Shown: one piece after another, positions 1 to 5,210 of the stretch
How positions within the stretch are numbered: position 1 is the stretch's first letter
Layout: each line of letters starts with the position of its first letter
From: Anaerolineales bacterium UBA3940
GTDB taxonomy: Bacteria; Chloroflexota; Anaerolineae; Aggregatilineales; UBA3940
Direction: 5' to 3'
Assembly: GCA_002385675.1 (NCBI GenBank)
Contig: DGDY01000216.1
Span: 1-8,308 of the forward strand
DNA length: 8,308 bases
Position numbers and translations under genes: made by a program
The notes under the pieces: model-generated
The model's database searches: none
Told to the model about the DNA's origin: nothing
What the model saw: only the letters and a program-made list of their open reading frames with translations

Positions 1-19
1 AGATGTGTATAAGAGACAG
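1..19. other. Residual Nextera/Tn5 mosaic-end adapter (not genomic)
   Basis: The first 19 bases are AGATGTGTATAAGAGACAG, exactly the transposase mosaic-end sequence shared by Nextera library adapters. Genomic DNA therefore begins at about base 20. Translated in the frame of the downstream gene, the adapter reads MCIRDR; in another frame it reads MYKRQ. Both peptides are known as spurious protein starts in metagenome-derived databases. The ATG at base 3 must not be used as a start codon. Confidence 0.97.
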
Positions 20-20
20 G

Positions 21-293
21 GTCGAAACTGCGCGCTGGCTGATCAACGAGCGGCGGGAGTATGCCCGCATGCAGGCCTTCGTGACGCAGCTTCGCCGCGC
101 CTACGAGGCGCTCTTCACCGACGACAAGGTTGTGCCGCCGACCGTCGTCGAGTTCCTGGAGAAACAGGCCGCGCTGAAACCCAACGACCGGCTCACGCAG
201 GAGACGCTCGCCGTGGCCTACGCCCGCAACCGCGACTGGCAGAAACTCGCGCCGCTCGCCGCCAAACTCGCAGACGAGCGCTGGCCAGCTTAG
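21..293 (+). CDS. C-terminal fragment of an unrecognised protein, possibly TPR-like (5' partial)
   Basis: The reading frame is open from the adapter junction to a TAG at 291-293. It gives about 90 genuine residues, starting VETARWLINERREYARMQAF and ending ADERWPA. The codons strongly favour G or C in the third position, like the confirmed genes here, so the frame is very likely real. The product is soluble-looking, mostly helical and rich in Ala, Arg and Leu, with no membrane segment. The stretch LKPNDRLTQETLAVAYARNR followed by DWQKLAPLAAKLA resembles a tetratricopeptide helix pair (small residues at the A/Y positions and an acidic/aromatic turn), but one weak unit does not define a family. 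The true start lies outside the window. It converges on the aminopeptidase pair across a 135-base gap. I do not recognise a specific function. Confidence 0.6.
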   Translation, partial: VETARWLINERREYARMQAFVTQLRRAYEALFTDDKVVPPTVVEFLEKQAALKPNDRLTQETLAVAYARNRDWQKLAPLAAKLADERWPA

Positions 294-312
294 AGTCCTG
301 ACAGGAACACCG

Positions 313-341
313 GTAGGGGCAGGTCTGAGACCTGCCCCTAC
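313..341. repeat. Perfect 13-bp inverted repeat, GTAGGGGC-armed hairpin
   Basis: GTAGGGGCAGGTC (313-325) and GACCTGCCCCTAC (329-341) are perfect reverse complements separated by TGA. RNA from either strand would fold into a very stable stem. It lies 20 bases after the stop of the partial gene and between two convergent genes, so it may stop or protect both transcripts. No T-run follows on either side, so it is not a typical intrinsic terminator. Dispersed hairpins with these arms are, as I recall, common between genes in Chloroflexota and some cyanobacterial genomes, which suggests a REP- or MITE-like family. Confidence 0.85.
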
Positions 342-368
342 ATCATGCACCGTTAAATTCAACCAACC

Positions 369-402
369 GTAGGGGCATAGCACGCGCAACACCCGCCCCT
401 AC
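369..402. repeat. Second GTAGGGGC/GCCCCTAC inverted repeat, degenerate relative
   Basis: GTAGGGGC (369-376) and GCCCCTAC (395-402) form 8-bp perfect arms around an 18-base loop. The arm ends match the neighbouring perfect hairpin at 313-341, and both left arms follow a CCG- or CCGG-like flank. This looks like a second member of the same family whose inner stem has diverged or been replaced. A further GCCCCTA at 425-431 runs into the stop codon of the next gene. Confidence 0.7.
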
Positions 403-428
403 AGCGTTATATCGCCGACAATCCGCCC

Positions 429-1535
429 CTAGACCTGGAACTCGCCGTCCTTGTAGAACAGCTCGCCATCCACGATGATCTCGCCGCCGGAGCGCATGTC
501 GCAGATCATGTCCCAGTGAACGGCGGACTCATTCTTCGAGCCGGTGTCCGGGTAGCCCGCGCCGACCGCCATGTGGACCGTCCCGCCGATCTTCTCGTCG
601 AACAGGATGTTCCGCGTGAACTTCTGGATCCCCGTGTTCGTGCCGATGGCAAACTCACCCAGGTAGCGAGCGCCTTCGTCCGTATCGAGCACCGAGTTCA
701 GGAAGTCCTCACCCTTCTCGGCGGTTGCCTTGACGACCTTGCCGTTCTCGAAATACAGTTCGACGCCATCCACCTCACGGCTGTTGTATATCGCCGGGTA
801 GGTGAAGCGCACCCAGCCGTTGACCGAGTCCTCCACCGGGCCGGTGAAGATCTCGCCGTCGGGCATGTTCTTCTTGCCGTCCGCGTTGATGAACACGCGG
901 TCCTTGATCGACAGCGTCAGATCAATGTTTTCGCCCTTCACCTCGACCTTATCGTGCCCCTTGAGCCAATCGACAAGGCGCTGCTGCTCGGCGGCCTTCT
1001 CCTTCCAGTAGGCAACCGGGTCGTCAAGGTGCACCATACAGGCTGTATACACGAAGTCCTCGTACTCGCTGAGGCTCATCTCGGCGTCCTGCGCCGAGGC
1101 GTGCGTCGGATACTGCGTGAGCGTCCAGCGCAGTTCGCCCGTCGCCTGCCGTTCCATGAAACGCTGCGAGATGACCCGGTTCGCCGCGCGGGAGCGCGCC
1201 ATCTTGGCCGGGTCCACGTTGGAGAGCTCTTTCGTGTTGACATCCGCAATCAGCGCGATGTCCACGTCGATGTTCTCGATGATCCACTTCGAGAGTTCGG
1301 GCACGTAGTCAAGCTGCTCGTCGCTCGCGTACTTGTAGAAGATCTCCGATGCACCGCTCGGCGACATGCGGAAGAAGGCGTTGCCGCCTGCCAGCAGCAC
1401 GTACTTGTACACGGCGAGCGCCAGTGGCTCGGCGACCGGGTCGAGGACGCGAATCTGCACGAGGTCGCCCTTGTTGATGCCGCCGGTCGAGTAGTTCACC
1501 AGTACATCGGCCAGTTTATCGACACGTGGGTCCAT
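429..1535 (-). CDS. ampS: M29-family metal-dependent aminopeptidase, downstream paralogue
   Basis: This is a 368-residue cytoplasmic aminopeptidase of the AmpS/AmpT (thermophilic metalloprotease, M29) family, which removes N-terminal residues from peptides using a two-metal site. The length is slightly below the 400 or so usual for the family. All five expected metal ligands can be placed by motif: Glu228 (DGEIFTGP), Glu294 (LGEFAIGTN), His321 (GGTVHMAVG), and His340 with Asp342 (SAVHWDM). The Tyr of GAGYPDTG (328) fits the conserved active-site region. No signal peptide is seen. The start is firm: AAGGAG at 1546-1551 lies 10 bases before the ATG, and both paralogues begin MDPRV. It follows its paralogue after only 33 bases with no terminator, so the two are probably co-transcribed. 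Residues 201-368 differ from the paralogue at only 8 positions, while residues 1-200 differ at about 66. The TAG stop sits inside a GCCCCTAG string related to the adjacent repeats. Confidence 0.93.
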   Translation of the reverse strand: MDPRVDKLADVLVNYSTGGINKGDLVQIRVLDPVAEPLALAVYKYVLLAGGNAFFRMSPSGASEIFYKYASDEQLDYVPELSKWIIENIDVDIALIADVNTKELSNVDPAKMARSRAANRVISQRFMERQATGELRWTLTQYPTHASAQDAEMSLSEYEDFVYTACMVHLDDPVAYWKEKAAEQQRLVDWLKGHDKVEVKGENIDLTLSIKDRVFINADGKKNMPDGEIFTGPVEDSVNGWVRFTYPAIYNSREVDGVELYFENGKVVKATAEKGEDFLNSVLDTDEGARYLGEFAIGTNTGIQKFTRNILFDEKIGGTVHMAVGAGYPDTGSKNESAVHWDMICDMRSGGEIIVDGELFYKDGEFQV

Positions 1536-1568
1536 GATGCTTCATCTCCTTAAGGGTACTGAATCCCG

Positions 1569-2672
1569 TTAAACCTGGAACTCGCCGTCCTTGTAGAACA
1601 GCTCGCCATCCACGATGATCTCGCCGCCGGAGCGCATGTCGCAGATCATATCCCAGTGCACCGCCGACTCGTTCTTCGAGCCGGTGTTGGGGTAGCCTGC
1701 GCCAACGGCCATGTGGACCGTCCCGCCGATCTTCTCGTCGAACAGTATGTTCCGCGTGAACTTCTGGATCCCCGTGTTCGTGCCGATGGCAAACTCGCCC
1801 AGGTAGCGAGCGCCCGCATCGGTGTCGAGCACGCTGTTGAGGTACTCCTCACCCTTCTCGGCGGTCGCCTTGACGACCTTGCCGTTCTCGAAGTACAACT
1901 CGACGCCGTTCACCTCGCGGCTGTTGTAGATGGCCGGGTAGGTGAAGCGCACCCAGCCGTTGACCGAGTCCTCCACCGGGCCGGTGTAGATTTCGCCATC
2001 GGGGAAGTTGCGCTTGCCGTCGGCGTTAATGAACACACGGTCCTTGATCGACAGCGTCAGGTCGATGTTCTCCCCCCGCACCTGCATCTGCTCCTTGCCC
2101 TTCAGCCAGTCGATGAGGCGCTGCTGCTCGGCGGACTTCTGCTGCCAGTAGGCGACGGGGTCAGGCTCGTTCACCATGCACGCGCCGTACACGAAGTCCT
2201 CGTACTCGCTGAGGCTCATCTCGGCGTCCTGCGCCGAGGCCTGCGTCGGGTACTGGGTGAGCACCCAGCGCATCTCGCCCGTCCCCTGCCGCTCCATGAA
2301 GGCCTGCATGGCCGGGTGGTTGGCCTTCTGCACGCGGGCGATCTTGGCGGGGTCAACGTTCGAGAGGGCCTTGGTGTTCGATGGGGCGCGGATGGCTATC
2401 CGCACGTCGATGTTCTCCATAAGCCACTTGAAGGTGGGGTCGCCCACATCAAGCTGCTCGTCGCTGGCATACTTGTAGAGAACCTCGTCCGCACCGCTCG
2501 GCGCCATGCGGAAGATGACGTGCCCGCCCGCCTCCAGCACGCGCTTGTAAACGGCAAGGGCCAGCGGCTGAGCCAGCGGCTCGTACAGGTGAATCATGAC
2601 CAGGTCGCCAGGTTGGATGGCAACGGAGTAGTTGACCATCACCTCTGCGACCTTCTCGACTCGTGGGTCCAT
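1569..2672 (-). CDS. ampS: M29-family metal-dependent aminopeptidase, promoter-proximal paralogue
   Basis: This 367-residue M29 aminopeptidase is the first gene of the tandem pair. The metal ligands map to Glu227 (DGEIYTGP), Glu293 (LGEFAIGTN), His320 (GTVHMAVG), His339 and Asp341 (HWDM), so it should be active like its neighbour. The main differences from the downstream copy are in the N-terminal half: a one-residue gap near position 19 and divergent stretches around 75-100 and 112-126. Distinct substrate preference is plausible but cannot be read from the sequence. The start is supported by AAGGAG at 2683-2688, 10 bases upstream of the ATG, the same spacing as in the other copy. A TTGATC-17-TATAGT promoter (2777-2805) faces this gene. 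The stop is TAA, unlike the TAG of the paralogue. No secretion signal or membrane helix is seen. The two genes are offset by exactly 1140 bases in their alignable 3' parts, as expected for a tandem duplication. Confidence 0.93.
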   Translation of the reverse strand: MDPRVEKVAEVMVNYSVAIQPGDLVMIHLYEPLAQPLALAVYKRVLEAGGHVIFRMAPSGADEVLYKYASDEQLDVGDPTFKWLMENIDVRIAIRAPSNTKALSNVDPAKIARVQKANHPAMQAFMERQGTGEMRWVLTQYPTQASAQDAEMSLSEYEDFVYGACMVNEPDPVAYWQQKSAEQQRLIDWLKGKEQMQVRGENIDLTLSIKDRVFINADGKRNFPDGEIYTGPVEDSVNGWVRFTYPAIYNSREVNGVELYFENGKVVKATAEKGEEYLNSVLDTDAGARYLGEFAIGTNTGIQKFTRNILFDEKIGGTVHMAVGAGYPNTGSKNESAVHWDMICDMRSGGEIIVDGELFYKDGEFQV

Positions 2673-2747
2673 ACGGCGATTGCTCCTTGGTGCAAGACCT
2701 CAGCGTTGAAACATAACGGGGCGCAGGTACGTCCACAATCAGAGGGG

Positions 2748-2763
2748 CGAAACTCGCGTTTCG
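2748..2763 (-). promoter_or_regulatory. Small 5'-leader hairpin with GCGA loop upstream of the aminopeptidase pair
   Basis: On the minus strand CGAAAC (from 2763) and GTTTCG (to 2748) form a perfect 6-bp stem closing a GCGA loop, a GNRA-type tetraloop. It falls between the predicted transcription start (about 2770) and the ribosome binding site, so it would be in the untranslated leader. It could stabilise the message or be a DNA operator. There is no T-run, so it is not a terminator. Confidence 0.45.
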
Positions 2764-2776
2764 TCAGACAAAGCGG

Positions 2777-2805
2777 ACTATAGCACAAAGGCACGGGGTG
2801 ATCAA
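2777..2805 (-). promoter_or_regulatory. Sigma70-type promoter for the aminopeptidase pair
   Basis: Read on the minus strand, a -35 box TTGATC (2800-2805, four of six consensus positions) and a -10 box TATAGT (2777-2782, five of six) are separated by exactly 17 bases. Transcription would start near 2770, giving a leader of about 98 bases before the first aminopeptidase ATG. This is the best minus-strand match I found in the divergent gap. Confidence 0.6.
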
Positions 2806-2890
2806 AACAGGCAAAGGCCCTCAGACCCCTTTGCCCCTTCGCGGCTGTTGGCCCCTCATCGGCCACACATGGAGCCGCGTAAGTTCGTGC

Positions 2891-2911
2891 AGGTTGCGCG
2901 ACGCGAAACCT
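2891..2911. promoter_or_regulatory. 21-bp interrupted palindrome, possible operator
   Basis: AGGTTGCGCG (2891-2900) and CGCGAAACCT (2902-2911) are symmetric about the single base 2901. Nine of ten pairs match; the only mismatch is 2896/2906. A dyad of this size and symmetry suits a dimeric repressor. It lies 86 bases upstream of the minus-strand promoter and about 92 bases upstream of the plus-strand -35 box, so it could serve either gene. No regulator gene is present in the window to pair with it. Confidence 0.4.
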
Positions 2912-2971
2912 ACCAGGTAAAACACTAGAAACGTTTTGCACGTCGCGGCGATGATGATTTTCCCGGTAGCC

Positions 2972-2994
2972 TGGGGGTGAGAGACCATCCCCCA
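2972..2994. repeat. Short TGGGGG/CCCCCA inverted repeat just upstream of the dgt promoter
   Basis: TGGGGG (2972-2977) and CCCCCA (2989-2994) are 6-bp perfect arms around an 11-base loop, followed by a C6 run up to base 3000. It ends 8 bases before the candidate -35 box of dgt. With only two kinds of base in the stem it could be chance in GC-rich DNA. Its position next to a promoter is the reason to list it. Confidence 0.3.
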
Positions 2995-3002
2995 CCCCCC
3001 GA

Positions 3003-3031
3003 TTGACTCTCCCCCCGTGTAACGTTAGACT
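3003..3031 (+). promoter_or_regulatory. Sigma70-type promoter for dgt
   Basis: A -35 box TTGACT (3003-3008, five of six) and a -10 box TAGACT (3026-3031, four of six) are separated by exactly 17 bases. The start would be near 3038, leaving a leader of about 40 bases with the AAGGAA ribosome binding site at 3062-3067. The -10 box overlaps the first of two ACGTTA repeats (3022-3027 and 3033-3038) set 11 bases apart, about one helical turn, which could bind a regulator. Confidence 0.55.
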
Positions 3032-3078
3032 GACGTTAAGCGTTGATTGGCGGTATCACACAAGGAAGTTCAACACCG

Positions 3079-4239
3079 ATGCTTTTCACCAGGGAAGAGA
3101 TCGAGCAACGCGAGCGAGAGACCCTCGCCCCCTACGCGATCAAGAGCGGCGACTCGCGTGGCCGCGTGTACCCGGAACCCGAGCCGACGCACCGCACCGC
3201 CTTCCAGCGCGACCGGGACCGCATCCTGCACACAACCGCGTTCCGGCGGCTGGAGTACAAGACGCAGGTCTTCGTCAACCACGAGGGCGACTACTTCCGC
3301 ACGCGCCTGACCCACACGCTGGAGGTTGCGCAGATCGGGCGCACGCTGGCGCGGATGCTCGGCGCGAACGAGGACCTCGTCGAGGCCATCTGCCTGGTGC
3401 ACGACATCGGGCACCCGCCGTTCGGCCACTCCGGCGAGGAGGCGCTCGCAGCGCTGATGGAGGAATACGGCGGGTTTGATCACAACCAGCAGGCACTGCG
3501 CATCGTCACCTACCTGGAAAACCGCTACAAGGACTGGCGCGGCCTCAACCTGACCTACGAGGTGCGCGAAGGCATCGTCAAGCACGAGACGGAATACGAC
3601 GTGAGCAACGTCTCGCCGGAGTACGAGCCGGGCAAGCAGGGCAGCCTTGAGGCGCAGATCGCCAACGCCGCCGACGAACTGGCCTACACCGCCCACGACC
3701 TCGACGACGGGCTGTATGCCGGGCTGATCACCCCGCGCCAGCTTGACGGCATCGCGCTGTGGGAGCTTGGCAAAGAGCAGCTTGGCTTTACCTCGGCGGA
3801 GTTCGACGAACTGACCCGCCACCAGTTGATCCGGCGGCTGATCGGCATCCTCGTGCGTGACGTGGCCCAGGCGACGCACGAGCGCCTCGAGAAGTACAAC
3901 CCGCAATCTCCCGAGGAGCTTCAAAGCCTGCCCACGACCGTCATCGGGCACAGCGAGGAGATGAGCAAGCACGTGCGCGAGCTTAAGGACTTCCTCTACA
4001 AGAACATGTACCGTCACTATCGCGTCGTGCGGATGGCGAAGAAGGCCGAGCACTTCATCACCGAGCTGTTCTATGCCTACCTGGAGGAGCCGGAGCAGCT
4101 ACCGACCTCCACCCAGCAGCGATGGCGCGAGGGCACCGACTCGCTCGGCTGCGTCGTCGGCGACTATATTGCCGGGATGACGGACCGTTACGCGCTCCAG
4201 GAATACCAGAAGCTCTTCGACCCGTACACGCTGGCGTAG
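3079..4239 (+). CDS. dgt: Deoxyguanosinetriphosphate triphosphohydrolase (dGTPase, HD superfamily)
   Basis: This 386-residue enzyme is expected to hydrolyse dGTP, or dNTPs more broadly, to the deoxynucleoside plus tripolyphosphate and so tune dNTP pools. The family signature is complete. The N-terminal DRDRILHTTAFRRLEYKTQV (residues 45-64) contains the phosphate-contacting Arg/Lys run. The HD metal site is His79 (RLTHTLEV), His108-Asp109 (VHDIGHPPFGH) and Asp199 (NAADELAYTAHDLDDG). The C-terminal half is all-helical, ending DPYTLA. The length is typical of the shorter Dgt-like class rather than the roughly 500-residue E. coli enzyme. I chose the ATG at 3079 because AAGGAA (3062-3067) lies 11 bases upstream; an upstream in-frame TTG at 3043 has no such site and would add residues not expected in the family. 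Its stop is 7 bases from the 3' end of the convergent flavodoxin gene. Substrate preference among dNTPs cannot be told from sequence alone. Confidence 0.95.
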   Translation: MLFTREEIEQRERETLAPYAIKSGDSRGRVYPEPEPTHRTAFQRDRDRILHTTAFRRLEYKTQVFVNHEGDYFRTRLTHTLEVAQIGRTLARMLGANEDLVEAICLVHDIGHPPFGHSGEEALAALMEEYGGFDHNQQALRIVTYLENRYKDWRGLNLTYEVREGIVKHETEYDVSNVSPEYEPGKQGSLEAQIANAADELAYTAHDLDDGLYAGLITPRQLDGIALWELGKEQLGFTSAEFDELTRHQLIRRLIGILVRDVAQATHERLEKYNPQSPEELQSLPTTVIGHSEEMSKHVRELKDFLYKNMYRHYRVVRMAKKAEHFITELFYAYLEEPEQLPTSTQQRWREGTDSLGCVVGDYIAGMTDRYALQEYQKLFDPYTLA

Positions 4240-4246
4240 GCTCGCC

Positions 4247-4777
4247 TCACGCCGGGTGCCCCGGAAGCTCCAACCCGGTGAACATCGGGTAGAGATTCGC
4301 GGCCCAGTCGCGGATGGCCTCCCAGTCGCGGATATCGGTGGCCGGCTCGGAGCTGGCTAGCTGCCGCCAGGGGAAGGACAGCGTCTGCGGGTCAAACTTG
4401 CCGCCGAACAGCGCCACCGCAACCGGCGTGAGCCACGGCAGCCGCGCCAGCTCTGCGTCAAGCTGGTCAAGCGACTCCTGCCACTCGTGCTCGTCGTGCG
4501 GGTCATGAACCGGGCCGAGCGCAAAGACCGCCACGGGTCGCTCCGAGAGCGCCGCCCGGAACCGGGACAGGAACCGGATTGCGTCTTTGTGCCAGTGGTG
4601 CATGTACAGCGCCGCACCGAGCACGATGGGGCCATACCCCGCCAGCGTGCGGACCTGCCGGGCGGGCATCACATCCGCCGGAAGCCCGCTTCTGTTCAGC
4701 GTCTGCGCGATCACCTCGGCCACTTCCTGCGTCGAGCCATAGCGGGTTGCATAGGCAACCAGAACGCGTGTGGACAT
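4247..4777 (-). CDS. Flavodoxin-domain protein, HemG-like (Flavodoxin_5 type)
   Basis: This is a 176-residue cytoplasmic flavodoxin-fold protein, predicted to bind FMN and move electrons. The N-terminal strand and phosphate loop are clear: VLVAYATRYGST (residues 5-16), whose T/S/G residues would hold the FMN phosphate. Then come GYGPIVLGAALYMHHWHKD (47-65), typical of the HemG-related group, and ALFGGKFDP (122-130) near the isoalloxazine site. HemG itself is a menaquinone-linked protoporphyrinogen IX dehydrogenase. Many relatives are merely annotated that way, and no heme genes are nearby, so the substrate is open. The start is set by a consensus AGGAGG (4783-4788) 5 bases before the ATG at 4777; a further ATG at 4798 lies upstream of that site and is unlikely. 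It converges on dgt with a 7-base gap and no room for a separate terminator, so the two transcripts probably overlap. It diverges from dprA across 433 bases. Confidence 0.85.
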   Translation of the reverse strand: MSTRVLVAYATRYGSTQEVAEVIAQTLNRSGLPADVMPARQVRTLAGYGPIVLGAALYMHHWHKDAIRFLSRFRAALSERPVAVFALGPVHDPHDEHEWQESLDQLDAELARLPWLTPVAVALFGGKFDPQTLSFPWRQLASSEPATDIRDWEAIRDWAANLYPMFTGLELPGHPA

Positions 4778-4782
4778 GATCG

Positions 4783-4788
4783 CCTCCT
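4783..4788 (-). promoter_or_regulatory. Consensus ribosome binding site that decides the flavodoxin start
   Basis: AGGAGG on the minus strand, 5 bases upstream of the ATG at 4775-4777, matches the anti-Shine-Dalgarno sequence fully. It lies downstream of the longer ATG at 4796-4798, which would put it inside the coding region, so the shorter protein is preferred. Confidence 0.8.
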
Positions 4789-5154
4789 GATGCTTCACTT
4801 CAACCTGCGTCTGTGCAGATTACGCGACGATTCTCGCTGCAAGCGGCCCGATGCGACGGGGTGAGGGTTGTGTGAGGAGCCGGCCCGGTGAGCAGGAGAC
4901 GTCGCCAGGATCAACGGCCTCAAGAATGTGGGGGAAGCTCAAGGGGTGATGTTTGAGGTCAGCCTCATTGTAAGGCGGGTCCGCCCTGCGAGTCAATCGG
5001 CACGCGAGCAGGCGCGCCCTGCCTGAGCCGAGAGCGCTCCCCTGCTTGACCGTACAGGGTATTCCCCGTACACTCTTGCCAGATATCCGCTTGAATATCT
5101 TCAAGCAGCAAACTGCCGGGCGGGGGGTGAAGCGGCGAGCGCGACGACGAATCT

Positions 5155-5183
5155 TTGACACGCGCCCGCTTTTGCGGCATGGT
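5155..5183 (+). promoter_or_regulatory. Candidate promoter for the dprA operon
   Basis: A perfect -35 box TTGACA (5155-5160) is followed after 17 bases by a weak -10 box CATGGT (5178-5183, three of six). A better -10-like string, TATCGT, lies a few bases further on but is too distant (22 bases) for standard spacing. Transcription would begin around 5190, giving a very short leader of about 20 bases. No clear Shine-Dalgarno sequence precedes the dprA ATG, so initiation may be leader-poor or rely on other features. Confidence 0.4.
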
Positions 5184-5210
5184 ATCGTCCCTTGGACCGG
5201 GTAGTGGACC

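Larger units (their letters stand above)
4778..5210. other. Divergent intergenic region with a cluster of inverted repeats, no convincing gene
   Basis: This 433-base gap between the flavodoxin gene (-) and dprA (+) holds no recognisable protein. Bases 4954-5106 carry five short inverted repeats in a row. They are TGAGG-TCAG-CCTCA (4954-4967), GGCGG-GT-CCGCC (4974-4985), a two-part stem with TCGGC/GCCGA outside and GCAGG/CCTGC inside (4997-5031), GTACAGGG-TATT-CCCCGTAC with one mismatch (5052-5071), and GCTTGAA-TATC-TTCAAGC, 7 bp and perfect (5089-5106). The last also overlaps AGATAT/ATATCT (5081-5100), which would compete with it. Read on the minus strand the cluster could be part of a structured leader of the flavodoxin gene or an independent small RNA. 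I could not match it to 6S, SRP, RNase P, tmRNA or a riboswitch. Short stems also arise by chance in GC-rich DNA. Confidence 0.4.

Noticed and set aside
313..402. Intrinsic terminator for the two convergent genes
   Set aside because: The 13-bp stem is strong enough, but neither strand has a T-run after it, and a second related inverted repeat alongside favours a dispersed repeat family.
313..402. CRISPR-like repeat pair
   Set aside because: Only two dissimilar units exist, with no constant repeat length, no spacers and no cas genes in the window.
516..1553. Long plus-strand open frame (345 codons) opposite the downstream aminopeptidase gene
   Set aside because: It is an antisense shadow produced by strong G/C-ending codon use; the minus-strand frame has a complete M29 motif set and a good ribosome binding site. 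The similar plus-strand frame at 1656-2783 arises the same way from the paralogue.
2639..2995. Minus-strand frame of 118 codons covering the divergent gap
   Set aside because: It overlaps the aminopeptidase start, its codons are not biased like the real genes, it has no recognisable motif and it runs across the promoter region.
2972..3020. G-quadruplex on the minus strand from the G-rich run upstream of dgt
   Set aside because: Only two adjacent G-tracts are present (GGGGGG-T-GGGGG); four suitably spaced tracts are not available.
3070..4053. Minus-strand frame of 327 codons opposite dgt
   Set aside because: It is an antisense shadow of the well-supported HD-domain dGTPase; its composition is low-complexity Leu/Val/Arg-rich with no family features.
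4965..5180. Possible 71-residue minus-strand small protein with an AAGGGA-like site upstream
   Set aside because: By hand count only about two thirds of its codons end in G or C, close to background and well below real genes here. The inverted repeats run through it and no family is recognisable. A start-adjacent purine run alone is too weak.
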